From Halovibrio variabilis (GTDB taxonomy: Bacteria > Pseudomonadota > Gammaproteobacteria > Pseudomonadales > Halomonadaceae), in the NCBI RefSeq assembly GCF_007991175.1, contig NZ_BJXV01000001.1, positions 390,654 through 454,653 on the forward strand: a DNA stretch of 64,000 bases. Direction: 5' to 3'. Under the pieces are notes generated by a model. It was not told where the DNA came from. It searched no databases and saw only the letters and a program-made list of their open reading frames with translations. Every line of letters starts with the position of its first letter. The first letter of the stretch is position 1. Positions 6,732 through 14,692 of this stretch are shown here, piece after piece. The position numbers and the translations under genes are program-made.

Positions 6732-9035
6732 ATGGTCAAAAATAACTCTTCATCTATTACTCAAAAACGCAAACCCCGCGTACTTTGGGCTAATCCTTTT
6801 TGCTTATTGGATACCTCTAGCGGCGCGAGCATGACCGTGCGGCAAATGTTGCTGCAACTGGTGGCCCATGGCTATGAGGTTCAAGTGTTGGGTGCGACGG
6901 TATTCGATAACCCCAAGGGCATGGGGCGGTTAAAGGAGCAATTCCCAGACCTAAGCGCTCACCAGCATCAGCTAATCGAAGCCGAGGATGGCCCGCTGAC
7001 CCACCAATTGGTAGTGAGCTATAGCCACAACCGTAACCACTTTACGACGCACGAAGAAGGACTTTGGTACAGCCAGTACCTCTACATGCTGGATTCCTTT
7101 AAGCCGGATATGGTGTGGTTCTACGGTGGCCAAACCTTGGACATGCTGATTGCTGATGAAGCGCGCGACCGCGGTATTCCTGTCGCCTTCTACTTAGCCA
7201 ACGGCAACTATAAAGCGCCGCGCTGGTGCCGTGATGTGGATTTGATCCTCACCGACAGCCAAGCCACGGCAGATATGTATCGTAAGGAAGTTGGTTATGT
7301 AGCCAAACCAGTGGGTAAGTTTATCGCGCCGGAAAGCTTTGTTGCCGAGCACCATGAACGTAAGCGCCTGCTGTTTGTTAACCCTAGTTGGCAAAAAGGC
7401 GCCAGTGTGTTTGTCCAACTGGCAGAAAAGCTGGAGCGAGAAAGGCCCGATATTGAGCTTGAAGTGGTAGAAGCCAGGGCTGATTGGCCAGCAGTACTGC
7501 GAGAAACCACACGTAAAATGGGGAAACAGCGTAGTGCTTTAAGTAATGTTGTGGTGACCCCAAATACCAGCGATATGCGCGGCCCTTACAGCCGAGCCCG
7601 TGTGGTGGTGGCGCCCAGCCTATGGTGGGAAAGCTCAGGGCGCATGCTGGCAGAAGCTATCCTGAATGGTATTCCGGCGCTAATTACCAACCGCGGCGGT
7701 ATGCCTGAAATGATCGGCAACGCCGGTATCACCTTTGACTTCCCTGACGCTTGTTATGAAGAGCCCTACCAACACCTACTTAGCGACGAAGAGCTTCAAC
7801 CGCTAATGGATGCAGTCATCAGCTTTTTCGATGACGAAGCGCTTTACCAAGATTATGTAGATCGTGCTTGGAAGATAGGTGAAGAGAAGCATCACCTTGA
7901 TCGCGCCACTGACCGGCTGCTTACTGCGCTAGCGCCTTTAGTGCGTCAACACGCTGGCAACAAAGACTTCACTATTAGCCAGAAAAAGCGCCACCGCCAG
8001 CGTTTAACCTATCGGGCAACCAAGCCCGAATTTAAGGTTGATAATTCTCTACAGCAGTTGGTTAGCCCTAAAGCTGGAGCCAAACAGGTCAATGAGCCAG
8101 AAGCTAACCGCTTGTGGCTTACCGATAATTTTACCTGGGAAATTATCGGTAAAATTATGGTGCTCGATAACCGCGCCAGCCTGATCAAAAGTGGCTTTGC
8201 CGAACAAATGGCGGCGACAGAAGCCTTTGGTATTGTCGCTTTTGACCCCGCCAGCGAAATTAAAGATCCCAAGCAGTATGAAGGCAGCGATTATATCCAG
8301 TTATTCCAGCACGCCCTGCTAGGCGATGGAAAGGCGACAACCCTGCACGCCTGTGTATCTCCAGAGATGAGCAGTATTCTTTCACCCCTACCGGTCGAGA
8401 AACTTCCCAAGCGCCACCATCTAGGTGCCAAGCCGCTGGCGGAATTGCCCATTACTACAGTGGCGCTAGACAGTATTGACGGCTTGGGAAATCTTGACTG
8501 GCTGATTCTTGATGAGCTAAGCGATGCCATGGCTGTGCTCGAGCATGGCAAAAAGTCGCTTACAGACACGCTGCTGATTCAGGCGCGTGTTGCCTTTCAG
8601 CTAACCCATGAAAAACAGCCCAACCTGGCAGAGCTACAACACTGGGCCAGCCGCAATGGCTTCCGCTTCTACCGCTTCCATAACATTAGCCACTACAGCC
8701 ATTTGCCTGACGAACTAAACGCGAGAGTGCCCTGCGCAACTGAGCAAGAAGGTGCCGATGTACTATTTCTTCCCAGCCATGAGCGGATTGCGGCGCTGAG
8801 CAATGAAAATAAGACGAAACTCGCTTTTATATTAAGTGCAGTCTTTGCAGCGCATGATATTGCTTTTGATTTGATAGCAGACGTTAGTAAGGAGAAAGCG
8901 CTGGAGTTGCTTGAAGCCCAAGGGCTACTTCCACCGCCTGTAGCAAAAGATAATAATGAATTAAATGGAAAATTTCCAAAAAAAGAAACCGCTTTTTTAG
9001 GTCAGGATGATAATTTTTTAGAGTTGCTTAATTGA
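6732..9035 (+). CDS. Family 4-type glycosyltransferase with C-terminal FkbM-like domain
   Basis: The 767-residue cytoplasmic protein appears to have two parts. Residues about 15-415 look like a GT-B fold glycosyltransferase of family GT4: an N-terminal Rossmann-like half with a GASMTVRQML turn, and a C-terminal nucleotide-sugar half with APSLWWESSGRMLAEAILNG then GGMPEMIG, corresponding to the usual E-x7-E region. Residues about 450-740 resemble an FkbM methyltransferase domain (LDWLILDELSDAMAVLEHG, then a QPNLAELQHW stretch) without an obvious SAM-binding glycine motif, so it may be a degenerate or structural copy. The position right after fliC suggests flagellin glycosylation; the sugar is unknown. 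ATG 6732 is chosen because the longer frame begins with TTG and lacks a ribosome-binding site. The next gene begins 23 bp after the stop. Confidence 0.75.
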   Translation: MVKNNSSSITQKRKPRVLWANPFCLLDTSSGASMTVRQMLLQLVAHGYEVQVLGATVFDNPKGMGRLKEQFPDLSAHQHQLIEAEDGPLTHQLVVSYSHNRNHFTTHEEGLWYSQYLYMLDSFKPDMVWFYGGQTLDMLIADEARDRGIPVAFYLANGNYKAPRWCRDVDLILTDSQATADMYRKEVGYVAKPVGKFIAPESFVAEHHERKRLLFVNPSWQKGASVFVQLAEKLERERPDIELEVVEARADWPAVLRETTRKMGKQRSALSNVVVTPNTSDMRGPYSRARVVVAPSLWWESSGRMLAEAILNGIPALITNRGGMPEMIGNAGITFDFPDACYEEPYQHLLSDEELQPLMDAVISFFDDEALYQDYVDRAWKIGEEKHHLDRATDRLLTALAPLVRQHAGNKDFTISQKKRHRQRLTYRATKPEFKVDNSLQQLVSPKAGAKQVNEPEANRLWLTDNFTWEIIGKIMVLDNRASLIKSGFAEQMAATEAFGIVAFDPASEIKDPKQYEGSDYIQLFQHALLGDGKATTLHACVSPEMSSILSPLPVEKLPKRHHLGAKPLAELPITTVALDSIDGLGNLDWLILDELSDAMAVLEHGKKSLTDTLLIQARVAFQLTHEKQPNLAELQHWASRNGFRFYRFHNISHYSHLPDELNARVPCATEQEGADVLFLPSHERIAALSNENKTKLAFILSAVFAAHDIAFDLIADVSKEKALELLEAQGLLPPPVAKDNNELNGKFPKKETAFLGQDDNFLELLN

Positions 9036-9058
9036 TGCCCTTAGGAGGGAGTAATTTT

Positions 9059-10342
9059 ATGCTTGCTGATGAAACATTTGATATTTATGACGAAATTGTT
9101 TCCAGTCTTCCTAATGACTATGCATTAACCTATTCTCCGCTTATAAGGGAGGGGTTTAAGTTTTGTCTTAAAGAGGTGAATCGGAAACATGCGCCTATTG
9201 CTAAGGGAGAACTAACATTTTCTGGCGTAAGTTCTGATAACTACCCTCAAAAAAGAAATATAAATAGAGTTGGTTACTTTTTTGACGAAAATTTTTTAAG
9301 GAGTGTTACTGAAGGGTTTATGGAAAAGGGAATTGAAGTGGTCAAACTTGAGCTTCTTCCTGCCCAATTTAAAAACTTGTTAAGTAATAAGCAAAAAGAA
9401 GAGATCGAATTTTTTGATTCTAGGCTAAAAGAGAGCTTTGGTACTAGTATTCGTTCTAGTTTGGAAAATAGGTTTTATCTGATGAATGGCATGGTGGCTA
9501 AATACTATGAATTATTGAAAAGTTCAGGCGTCGATGCTCTTGTTTTTAGAGTTTATTATGGTTTGTATTATTTCCCTATTATTTTTGCTTGCAAAATGTT
9601 AGGTATTACTGTTATTGATGTACAGCATGGGATTAATGGTTTTAAGCATCCATGTTATTCAAAATTTAAGAGAAATGAAGTAGATAGTCCATTGCTTCCA
9701 GATGTTTTTTGGACCTGGAGTGATATGTCAACTAAAATGCTAACGAAAGATAGTTTTATTGAAGAGGGAGCTCGTGTTGTAGAAGGTGGTAATCCTATTT
9801 ATTCGGTACCTAGTACAGTTACCACTGACAACGGCGCAAAAATTACATACGTAAAAGGGAATCGAATTCTTTATACACACCAACCTAAATCAAAAGGGGC
9901 TCCTGTCCCGGTTGATGAAATTAAATTGCTTTATAAAATAAAAAGGCAAAAGGTTATCATAAGGCCTCATCCTCTTCATATGGAAGAAGCAATTGAAGTT
10001 CAGGCATTATTAAAAAAGGAAGGTGTGAAATCTAAGATCGAGGACTCTGTTAAAGTGCCGATTAATGAGTCGCTTGCTCAAGCTAGTGTCCATGTTACCT
10101 ACTCGTCTACTTGTGCATTAGATGCTCTAAATTTCGGTATACCATCGGTTTATTGCTCTGACTATATTGGGGAAGTTGAGGCCGAGTTCTCTACAGGACT
10201 TCTTTTTAGGATAGATGAAGTTAAAAAAGAAAAATTAGAGCCAATTCCTGAAAAGGCTATAGGATACAGTTTAGGATCTAATGATAAAGTCTCTTATGCT
10301 ATCTCCCAGATATTATCTAGATCCAAAAGGGCGGAGTTATAA
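9059..10342 (+). CDS. Capsule/polysialyl-type GT-B glycosyltransferase, putative
   Basis: The 427-residue protein shows features of surface-polysaccharide transferases of the capsule synthesis type. There is a DVQHG motif after a hydrophobic beta-strand (about residue 195), an RPHP motif in the C-terminal half (about residue 300) and a late SSTCALDALNFGIPSVY segment that resembles the nucleotide-sugar binding loop. The donor and acceptor cannot be told from sequence. The start at 9059 is set by a strong AGGAGG at 9043-9048; an upstream in-frame TTG at 9032 overlaps the previous stop but lacks its own site. Base composition is clearly more AT-rich than fliC and the housekeeping genes, a sign of transfer. 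It probably forms an operon with the preceding glycosyltransferase and once with pseB. Confidence 0.65.
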   Translation: MLADETFDIYDEIVSSLPNDYALTYSPLIREGFKFCLKEVNRKHAPIAKGELTFSGVSSDNYPQKRNINRVGYFFDENFLRSVTEGFMEKGIEVVKLELLPAQFKNLLSNKQKEEIEFFDSRLKESFGTSIRSSLENRFYLMNGMVAKYYELLKSSGVDALVFRVYYGLYYFPIIFACKMLGITVIDVQHGINGFKHPCYSKFKRNEVDSPLLPDVFWTWSDMSTKMLTKDSFIEEGARVVEGGNPIYSVPSTVTTDNGAKITYVKGNRILYTHQPKSKGAPVPVDEIKLLYKIKRQKVIIRPHPLHMEEAIEVQALLKKEGVKSKIEDSVKVPINESLAQASVHVTYSSTCALDALNFGIPSVYCSDYIGEVEAEFSTGLLFRIDEVKKEKLEPIPEKAIGYSLGSNDKVSYAISQILSRSKRAEL

Positions 10343-10900
10343 GTGTTTAATGATCAGACAATACTCATCACAGGTGGCACTGGTTCCTTTGGCCATACGT
10401 TTATACCTATGCTTTTGGCGCGATATAATCCAAAAAGTCATAATTTTCTCCCGCGATGAAATGAAACAGTGGGACATGGCCAAGAAATTTGAAGGAGACT
10501 TACGCGTATGTTTCTTTATTGGAGATGTACGCGATCGCGAGCACCTCTATCGTGCACTGGATGGAGTGGACTATGTTGTTCAAGCTGCGGCGACTAAGAT
10601 TGTACCTACTACTGAATACAACCCATTTGAATGCATCAAAACTAATGTTTTGGGAGCAATGAACTTGGTAGATGCCTGCATCGATAAGGGTGTAAGAAAA
10701 CTCGTGGCGCTTTCAACTGACAAAGCTAGTAGCCCGATTAACCTTTATGGGGCAACGAAATTAACCTCGGACAAGCTCTTTGTGGCAGGTAATCATTATG
10801 CTGGCCCTGACCCTTCGCGTTTTTCTGTGATTCAGCATGGAAATGTAATGGGCTCTCGCGGTTCGGTAATCCCATTCTTTATATCGATTAAAGATAAAGG
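10343..10900 (+). pseudogene. pseB: Broken pseB (UDP-GlcNAc 4,6-dehydratase, 5-inverting)
   Basis: PseB makes the first intermediate of pseudaminic acid, a flagellin sugar. A GTG at 10343 opens VFNDQTILITGGTGSFGHTF, the Rossmann nucleotide-binding motif. After about 33 codons the frame shifts at an AAAAA run (about 10430-10434), and the rest continues in another frame: VIIFSRDEMKQWDMAKKF, GDVRD, STDKAS and the active-site YGATK (YxxxK). The frame ends at SIKDKG, where a CTGACGGATCCCC end resembling an IS10 terminus begins (10901). Only about 190 of the usual roughly 330 residues remain. Two independent lesions (frameshift and truncation) make it non-functional. The other pse genes are absent from the window. 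Confidence 0.85.
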
Positions 10901-11057
10901 CTGACGGATCCCCACGAAATAAGTAACTAAATCAGAATGATATAATTGAAAAAGCCTGCATGGGTCGGCATGTTATAAGTCGCCAAACACACAACTATGT
11001 CAAATGAGACCCATGCAGGCCCCTCAATTCTTGCATAATCTGCTGACCTCATCATAG
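10901..11057 (+). mobile_element. Left-end remnant of an IS4-family (IS10-like) element
   Basis: The segment begins CTGACGGATCCCC, close to the IS10-type inverted repeat (CTGA-N-GATCCCC), exactly where pseB is cut. At 11013-11057 a frame reads MQAPQFLHNLLTSS then stop, which resembles the first residues of IS4-family transposases (xxxxILH-LL). The GCCTGCATGGGTC / GACCCATGCAGGC inverted pair (about 10956-11020) lies across the start codon. Nothing of the rest of the transposase or the right end is found, so this is a relic. Confidence 0.55.
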
Positions 11058-11264
11058 TGATCCAACTCTAAACACTACACGCCCCCGAAACTTCAGGCTA
11101 AGCACTTAGTGTGATGCACATAAACTAGGCATAAGTTGAGCATTTTTAAGCTGTATAAAAGAATCGATTGATAGAGTGAAAGACTGGTATGGTGAGAAAC
11201 TAGGCAAATACTGTCCGTTACAGAAGGTTACAAATTAATGTTTAATAATAAATAAAAATCGTGC

Positions 11265-11291
11265 TTGTCAAACTTAAATCTAATCTATAAT
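11265..11291 (+). promoter_or_regulatory. Sigma-70-like promoter before the H-NS-like remnant
   Basis: TTGTCA at 11265-11270 and TATAAT at 11286-11291 are separated by 15 bp, slightly shorter than ideal, in very AT-rich sequence. Confidence 0.4.
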
Positions 11292-11324
11292 ATTAGACTT
11301 ACCATTAAACAATAGAAGGGTGAG

Positions 11325-11483
11325 ATTAAATCTTATAACGAATTGAAAGCTGACATAGCAGCTATGCAACAGCAGATAGTTGAAGCTAAGAAGAACGAAC
11401 GTGCGAATGCACTTCAAGAAGCAAAGCGTCTTTTCAAAAAGTTTTGCTTTACTGCAGGGATGTTCATAGGTTCACTTGCTGAA
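11325..11483 (+). pseudogene. Remnant of an H-NS-like nucleoid protein (N-terminal half)
   Basis: From 11325 the frame reads IKSYNELKADIAAMQQQIVE then AKKNERANALQEAKRLFKKF. This is the charged coiled-coil N-terminal domain typical of H-NS/BpH3-type small DNA-binding proteins. The expected initiator ATG appears as ATT, and the C-terminal DNA-binding part is missing; after SLAEG the frame runs into the ribosome-binding region of the next gene and ends at 11531 with unrelated residues. H-NS-like genes often ride on horizontally acquired islands. The identification rests on style and motif, not on a search. Confidence 0.45.
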
Positions 11484-11490
11484 GGAAGTG

Positions 11491-12171
11491 ATGAAAATGA
11501 AAGATGTAATTCGAAAGTTAAATCGTTCTGATGTATGGGACTATGAAAATGGCTTTTACTGGTTCTCACCAAAGTCTCGATTAAACAAGATGCTTGCTCA
11601 TTATGAGCTATACAAGACAATAGCCTACACTCCTGGGCATATATTCGAATTGGGGGTGTACAAAGGCGCATCTTTAGTCCGTTTCGCAACTTTTAGAGAT
11701 GCGCTCGAAAATGATTTTTCAAGAAAAATTGTAGGATTCGATGCGTTTGGTGCTTTCCCAACTAGTAATCTCGAAGTTGAAGAAGATTTGCATTTCATTG
11801 AAAAATTTGAAGGTGCAGGAGGGCACGGACTTAGCGATGATGAAGTTGCTGATGTCTTGTCTTCGAAAGGTTTTGAAAACTTTAATTTAGTTAAAGGGAA
11901 TATTTTTGATACCTTGCCAAAATATCTCTCTGATAATCCTGAAACAAGAATTGCACTGTTGCATCTTGATATGGATGTAAAAGAGCCAACCGATTTTGCC
12001 TTAGAACTACTGTACGACAGAATGGTTCCAGGTGGTATTATTGTGTTTGATGACTACAATTCAGTCGCGGGTGAAACAATTTCCGTTGATGATTTTGTTT
12101 CAAAGCATAGGCTGAAACTCGAAAAACTACCTTTCTATAATGTGCCTGCTTTCGTTAGAAAGCCAGTTTAG
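11491..12171 (+). CDS. SAM-dependent O-methyltransferase, TylF/MycF type
   Basis: The 226-residue protein carries the TylF (macrocin O-methyltransferase) signature. FELGVYKGASLVRFA is the SAM-binding glycine-rich strand, followed by VGFDAFGAFP and the metal-binding acidic block LLHLDMDVKEPTDFALELLYDRMVPGG then IVFDDY. Members methylate sugar hydroxyls, often in surface glycan or antibiotic pathways. Here it may modify a flagellin or surface sugar. A GAAGGA site at 11481-11486 serves ATG 11491, or ATG 11497 with better spacing. The gene is AT-rich and sits alone between mobile-element debris, yet its frame is intact. Confidence 0.8.
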   Translation: MKMKDVIRKLNRSDVWDYENGFYWFSPKSRLNKMLAHYELYKTIAYTPGHIFELGVYKGASLVRFATFRDALENDFSRKIVGFDAFGAFPTSNLEVEEDLHFIEKFEGAGGHGLSDDEVADVLSSKGFENFNLVKGNIFDTLPKYLSDNPETRIALLHLDMDVKEPTDFALELLYDRMVPGGIIVFDDYNSVAGETISVDDFVSKHRLKLEKLPFYNVPAFVRKPV

Positions 12172-12181
12172 AAGTCGATGA

Positions 12182-12430
12182 ATGAGCGAGTGGTACGGCA
12201 GTCAAGAGAAACCAAACAATGGCTTTCGTAAGTCGCTTCCACAACACTTAGACAGAGCTAATCCACGTCGTCAACTAACGAAAGAAGAAACTACGAAACT
12301 ATCAAAGCTAGAAACTATTGCCTAGAAGTTTAAGTTTGGATAAAACGGGCAAAACCTTCAGCTACAAATTTTTCTTAGTGAAGATGAGTGCTCACAAATC
12401 GACGTAGAGTAGCAAGAGCAGCTCGAGTTA
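12182..12430 (+). pseudogene. Decayed open frame of unknown family
   Basis: A frame opens at ATG 12182 (MSEWYGSQEKPNNGFRK) and meets TAG at 12323-12325. Without changing frame it continues as recognisably protein-like, acidic and glutamine-rich sequence (LQIFLSEDECSQIDVE, then QEQLELT) interrupted by a TAA and another TAG. Several substitutions rather than indels seem to have killed it. I do not recognise the family. The first 47 codons could still be translated. Confidence 0.4.
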
Positions 12431-12602
12431 ACCTGAATCCGTGATAGCGGCGCCGATACTTTTCCTATCACCATCAGCGAGCATTTTTTGGTCACCGATA
12501 CCGTCTCAATCGACCAACACATGCCTACTAGGGCCGACTCTTGTTGTGTCGGTCGGTGTAGACGGCCTGTTTTGATCTTACCCAGCAGCAGTGGACACTA
12601 GT

Positions 12603-12770
12603 TTAAGCGATTATTCGCGCTTCAAATACCTCTGGGCTGATCATCCCAATAGCACTGTGCCGCTGCTGCTTGCTGTAGTTCAGTTCGATGTATTCAAACA
12701 TTTGGGGTCTCATCGCATTCCGCGTTTTAAATGGCTCCTCGTGAATAGCTTTTAACTTGTGACCGCCTTT
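12603..12770 (-). pseudogene. C-terminal fragment of an IS3-family transposase (OrfB)
   Basis: On the minus strand the frame reads KLKAIHEEPFKTRNAMRP then MFEYIELNYSKQQRHSAIG and MISPEVFEARIIA, stop at 12603. The Y-N-x-x-R-x-H-S-A-I-G ... SPE block is the conserved end of the IS3-family integrase-type transposase. The catalytic upstream part is missing. The rest of the surrounding spacer (12431-12602 and 12771-12873) shows nothing recognisable. Confidence 0.75.
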
Positions 12771-12873
12771 TCAACTTCATAAGCGCTAAAACTAAAATAC
12801 AATAATTTACTCAAACCGATATGGCTAGCATTATCGCCTACATTACCTGCGAAGTAAGCTAGATGAAGAGTCT

Positions 12874-13566
12874 TTATTTAATTATGCCTTTTTCAACAAA
12901 TGACTCTGCAATTTTCCAGTCCAAGTTTTCATCTAAATCTAGAGAGTATTTTGGATCCATGATAAAAGCTTCCTCAATGCCGGTATTAAAACTTCTCTCT
13001 TTTTTTAAAAAATCAATACATGTAAAGTATAAAGCACCATTACATTCATAAACAGGCGGCATATCTTGTCTTCTAGTTTGCTTCCTTTTACTTAGCAGTG
13101 GGATCAGTTTATTGTCTTCTAAGCTATAGAAAAAAGCAGGATGCTTTTTAACGCGGGAGACAGAAACAGAGGAAAGAGAGTTATTATCAATACTTTTTTT
13201 AATAATAGAGTCAATATGCAGGTTTGTCCGGAACGGTGAGGTTGGCTGTAAAAGCAGCAAGTAATCGTAATCACCCTCAATCAAGTTTAATGCATGAATT
13301 ATGACGTCCATGCTGCTACTAGTATCTGAAGCAAGAGCAACTGGCCGTTTAAAAGGGGTCTCGCAACCAGCTTTCTGAGCTGTGGTAATGATTTCATCAC
13401 TATCAGAAGATAGAATTAATCTGTCTATATACCGGCTCTTTAATCCGCTCTCTATCGTCCAGTTAATTAATGGCTTACCAGCTAAAGGCTTTATATTCTT
13501 ACCTGGAATTCCTTTTGAGCCCCCGCGTGCAGTTATGAGGGCAAGAATTTTTTTTCCATTATACAT
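12874..13566 (-). CDS. neuA: CMP-nonulosonate (sialic/legionaminic acid) cytidylyltransferase
   Basis: This 230-residue enzyme activates a nine-carbon sugar acid with CTP. The N-terminal ALITARGGSKGIPGKNIKPLAGKPLI is the CTP-binding loop of NeuA-type cytidylyltransferases. LLQPTSPFR (about residue 103) and the acidic YSLDLDENLDWKIAE near the C terminus, which supplies metal ligands, are also conserved. It is the last gene of the neuB-neuC-neuA operon and overlaps neuC by 8 bp, so translation is probably coupled. Sequence alone does not say whether the sugar is N-acetylneuraminic, legionaminic or a related acid. In a flagellar locus a flagellin glycan is the likely destination. Confidence 0.85.
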   Translation of the reverse strand: MYNGKKILALITARGGSKGIPGKNIKPLAGKPLINWTIESGLKSRYIDRLILSSDSDEIITTAQKAGCETPFKRPVALASDTSSSMDVIIHALNLIEGDYDYLLLLQPTSPFRTNLHIDSIIKKSIDNNSLSSVSVSRVKKHPAFFYSLEDNKLIPLLSKRKQTRRQDMPPVYECNGALYFTCIDFLKKERSFNTGIEEAFIMDPKYSLDLDENLDWKIAESFVEKGIIK

Positions 13567-14692
13567 TTTTATTTAAATCCTTAAATTGCTTTTGATTAGC
13601 TATTTTCCAAGCCTCACTCTCTAAAGCTTCCATAAATTTTTCTGCACTATTGCCATCCCCATAATATGTACAGAGTTCGTAACGAGTATGCTCGTGAAAA
13701 TCACTAATTTTATTTAAAATTTGTGAGGTATCAAAATCAATATCAAATATCGATTCATGATAAAATCTATTCCGCTGCCTAGTGCCAATATTGATTGTAG
13801 GGACACCATAAATTGGCGCTTCATGTACGCCAGCGCTAGAGTTTCCTATTAAGAAGCGAGCATCTTTAAGAAAACGTAAGAAATACTCAAATCGTAAAGA
13901 TGGGAAAAGACGAATATTTTTATGTCCTTCTAGCTTTTTATATGCCTTAAAAATAAATTCAGAACCATGATCGTTATTAGGATAAACCGCTATATAGTTT
14001 TGATTGCTTTCGAGCAAAGTCTTAACAAAAATATTAGCATGCTCTTCCTGTTTTTCATATTCAGTAGTAACAGGGTGAAGTATCGCCACACCATAGCTTT
14101 CAAAGGGTATTTGGTACCGCTCTCTTGCTAACTCAAGGCTAGGTAAATTAGTTGAAAGCATTACGTCAACGTCGGGAGAACCTATTCTAAATATAGTTGA
14201 AGGATCCTCTCCCAGCTGTTGCAGTCTTTTTTCAGCCACTTCACTAGCCACAAAGTGAATATGAGAAAGCTTAGAAATAGCGTGACGCATCAGTTCGTCT
14301 ATGGTCCCAGAAATTTCACCGCCTTCAATGTGGGCGACCAGCGTGTTACGCAAAGCGCCTGTTGTAGCTCCAGCCAGAGCTTCAACTCGGTCGCCATGTA
14401 CCACGATCATATCGACTGGGTGTTCATGCAAATATCGACTTAGGCCAACAATTGTGTTTGCGAGGACTATTTCCATGTCCTCGCCTTCGATCTGATTCAT
14501 ATAGGTAAATACATTTTCAAAACCAGAACGGTAGATTTCCTTTACCGTATATCCGTATTTGGCCAGCAAATGAATGCCGGTAGCAAAAATTGTGTATTCG
14601 AAGTCATTATGTTTATCTACGGAACTAATAAGCGTTTTAAGCTTACCAAAATCAGCCCTAGTGCCAGTTAGGAAGAGTATTTTTTTTTTCAT
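13559..14692 (-). CDS. neuC: UDP-sugar 2-epimerase (hydrolysing), NeuC/LegG type
   Basis: The 377-residue enzyme belongs to the UDP-N-acetylglucosamine 2-epimerase family. It hydrolyses UDP-GlcNAc (NeuC) or a UDP-diacetamido sugar (LegG) and supplies the six-carbon precursor for nonulosonate synthesis. Visible marks are LTGTRADFGKLKTLI at the N terminus, VVHGDRVEALAGATTGALRN, AHIEGGEISGTIDELMRHAISKLSH with the catalytic His/Glu cluster, and FLIGNSSAGVHEAPIYGVPTINIG at the UDP site. The ATG follows the neuB TAA directly. Codons 2-5 form a run of ten A (14680-14689), a slippage-prone tract that could switch the gene on and off. Confidence 0.88.
   Translation of the reverse strand: MKKKILFLTGTRADFGKLKTLISSVDKHNDFEYTIFATGIHLLAKYGYTVKEIYRSGFENVFTYMNQIEGEDMEIVLANTIVGLSRYLHEHPVDMIVVHGDRVEALAGATTGALRNTLVAHIEGGEISGTIDELMRHAISKLSHIHFVASEVAEKRLQQLGEDPSTIFRIGSPDVDVMLSTNLPSLELARERYQIPFESYGVAILHPVTTEYEKQEEHANIFVKTLLESNQNYIAVYPNNDHGSEFIFKAYKKLEGHKNIRLFPSLRFEYFLRFLKDARFLIGNSSAGVHEAPIYGVPTINIGTRQRNRFYHESIFDIDFDTSQILNKISDFHEHTRYELCTYYGDGNSAEKFMEALESEAWKIANQKQFKDLNKNV

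Noticed and set aside
11343..11531. Intact 62-residue gene
   Set aside because: It begins at an internal TTG inside an H-NS-like frame, and its last residues come from the ribosome-binding region of the next gene; better read as a remnant.
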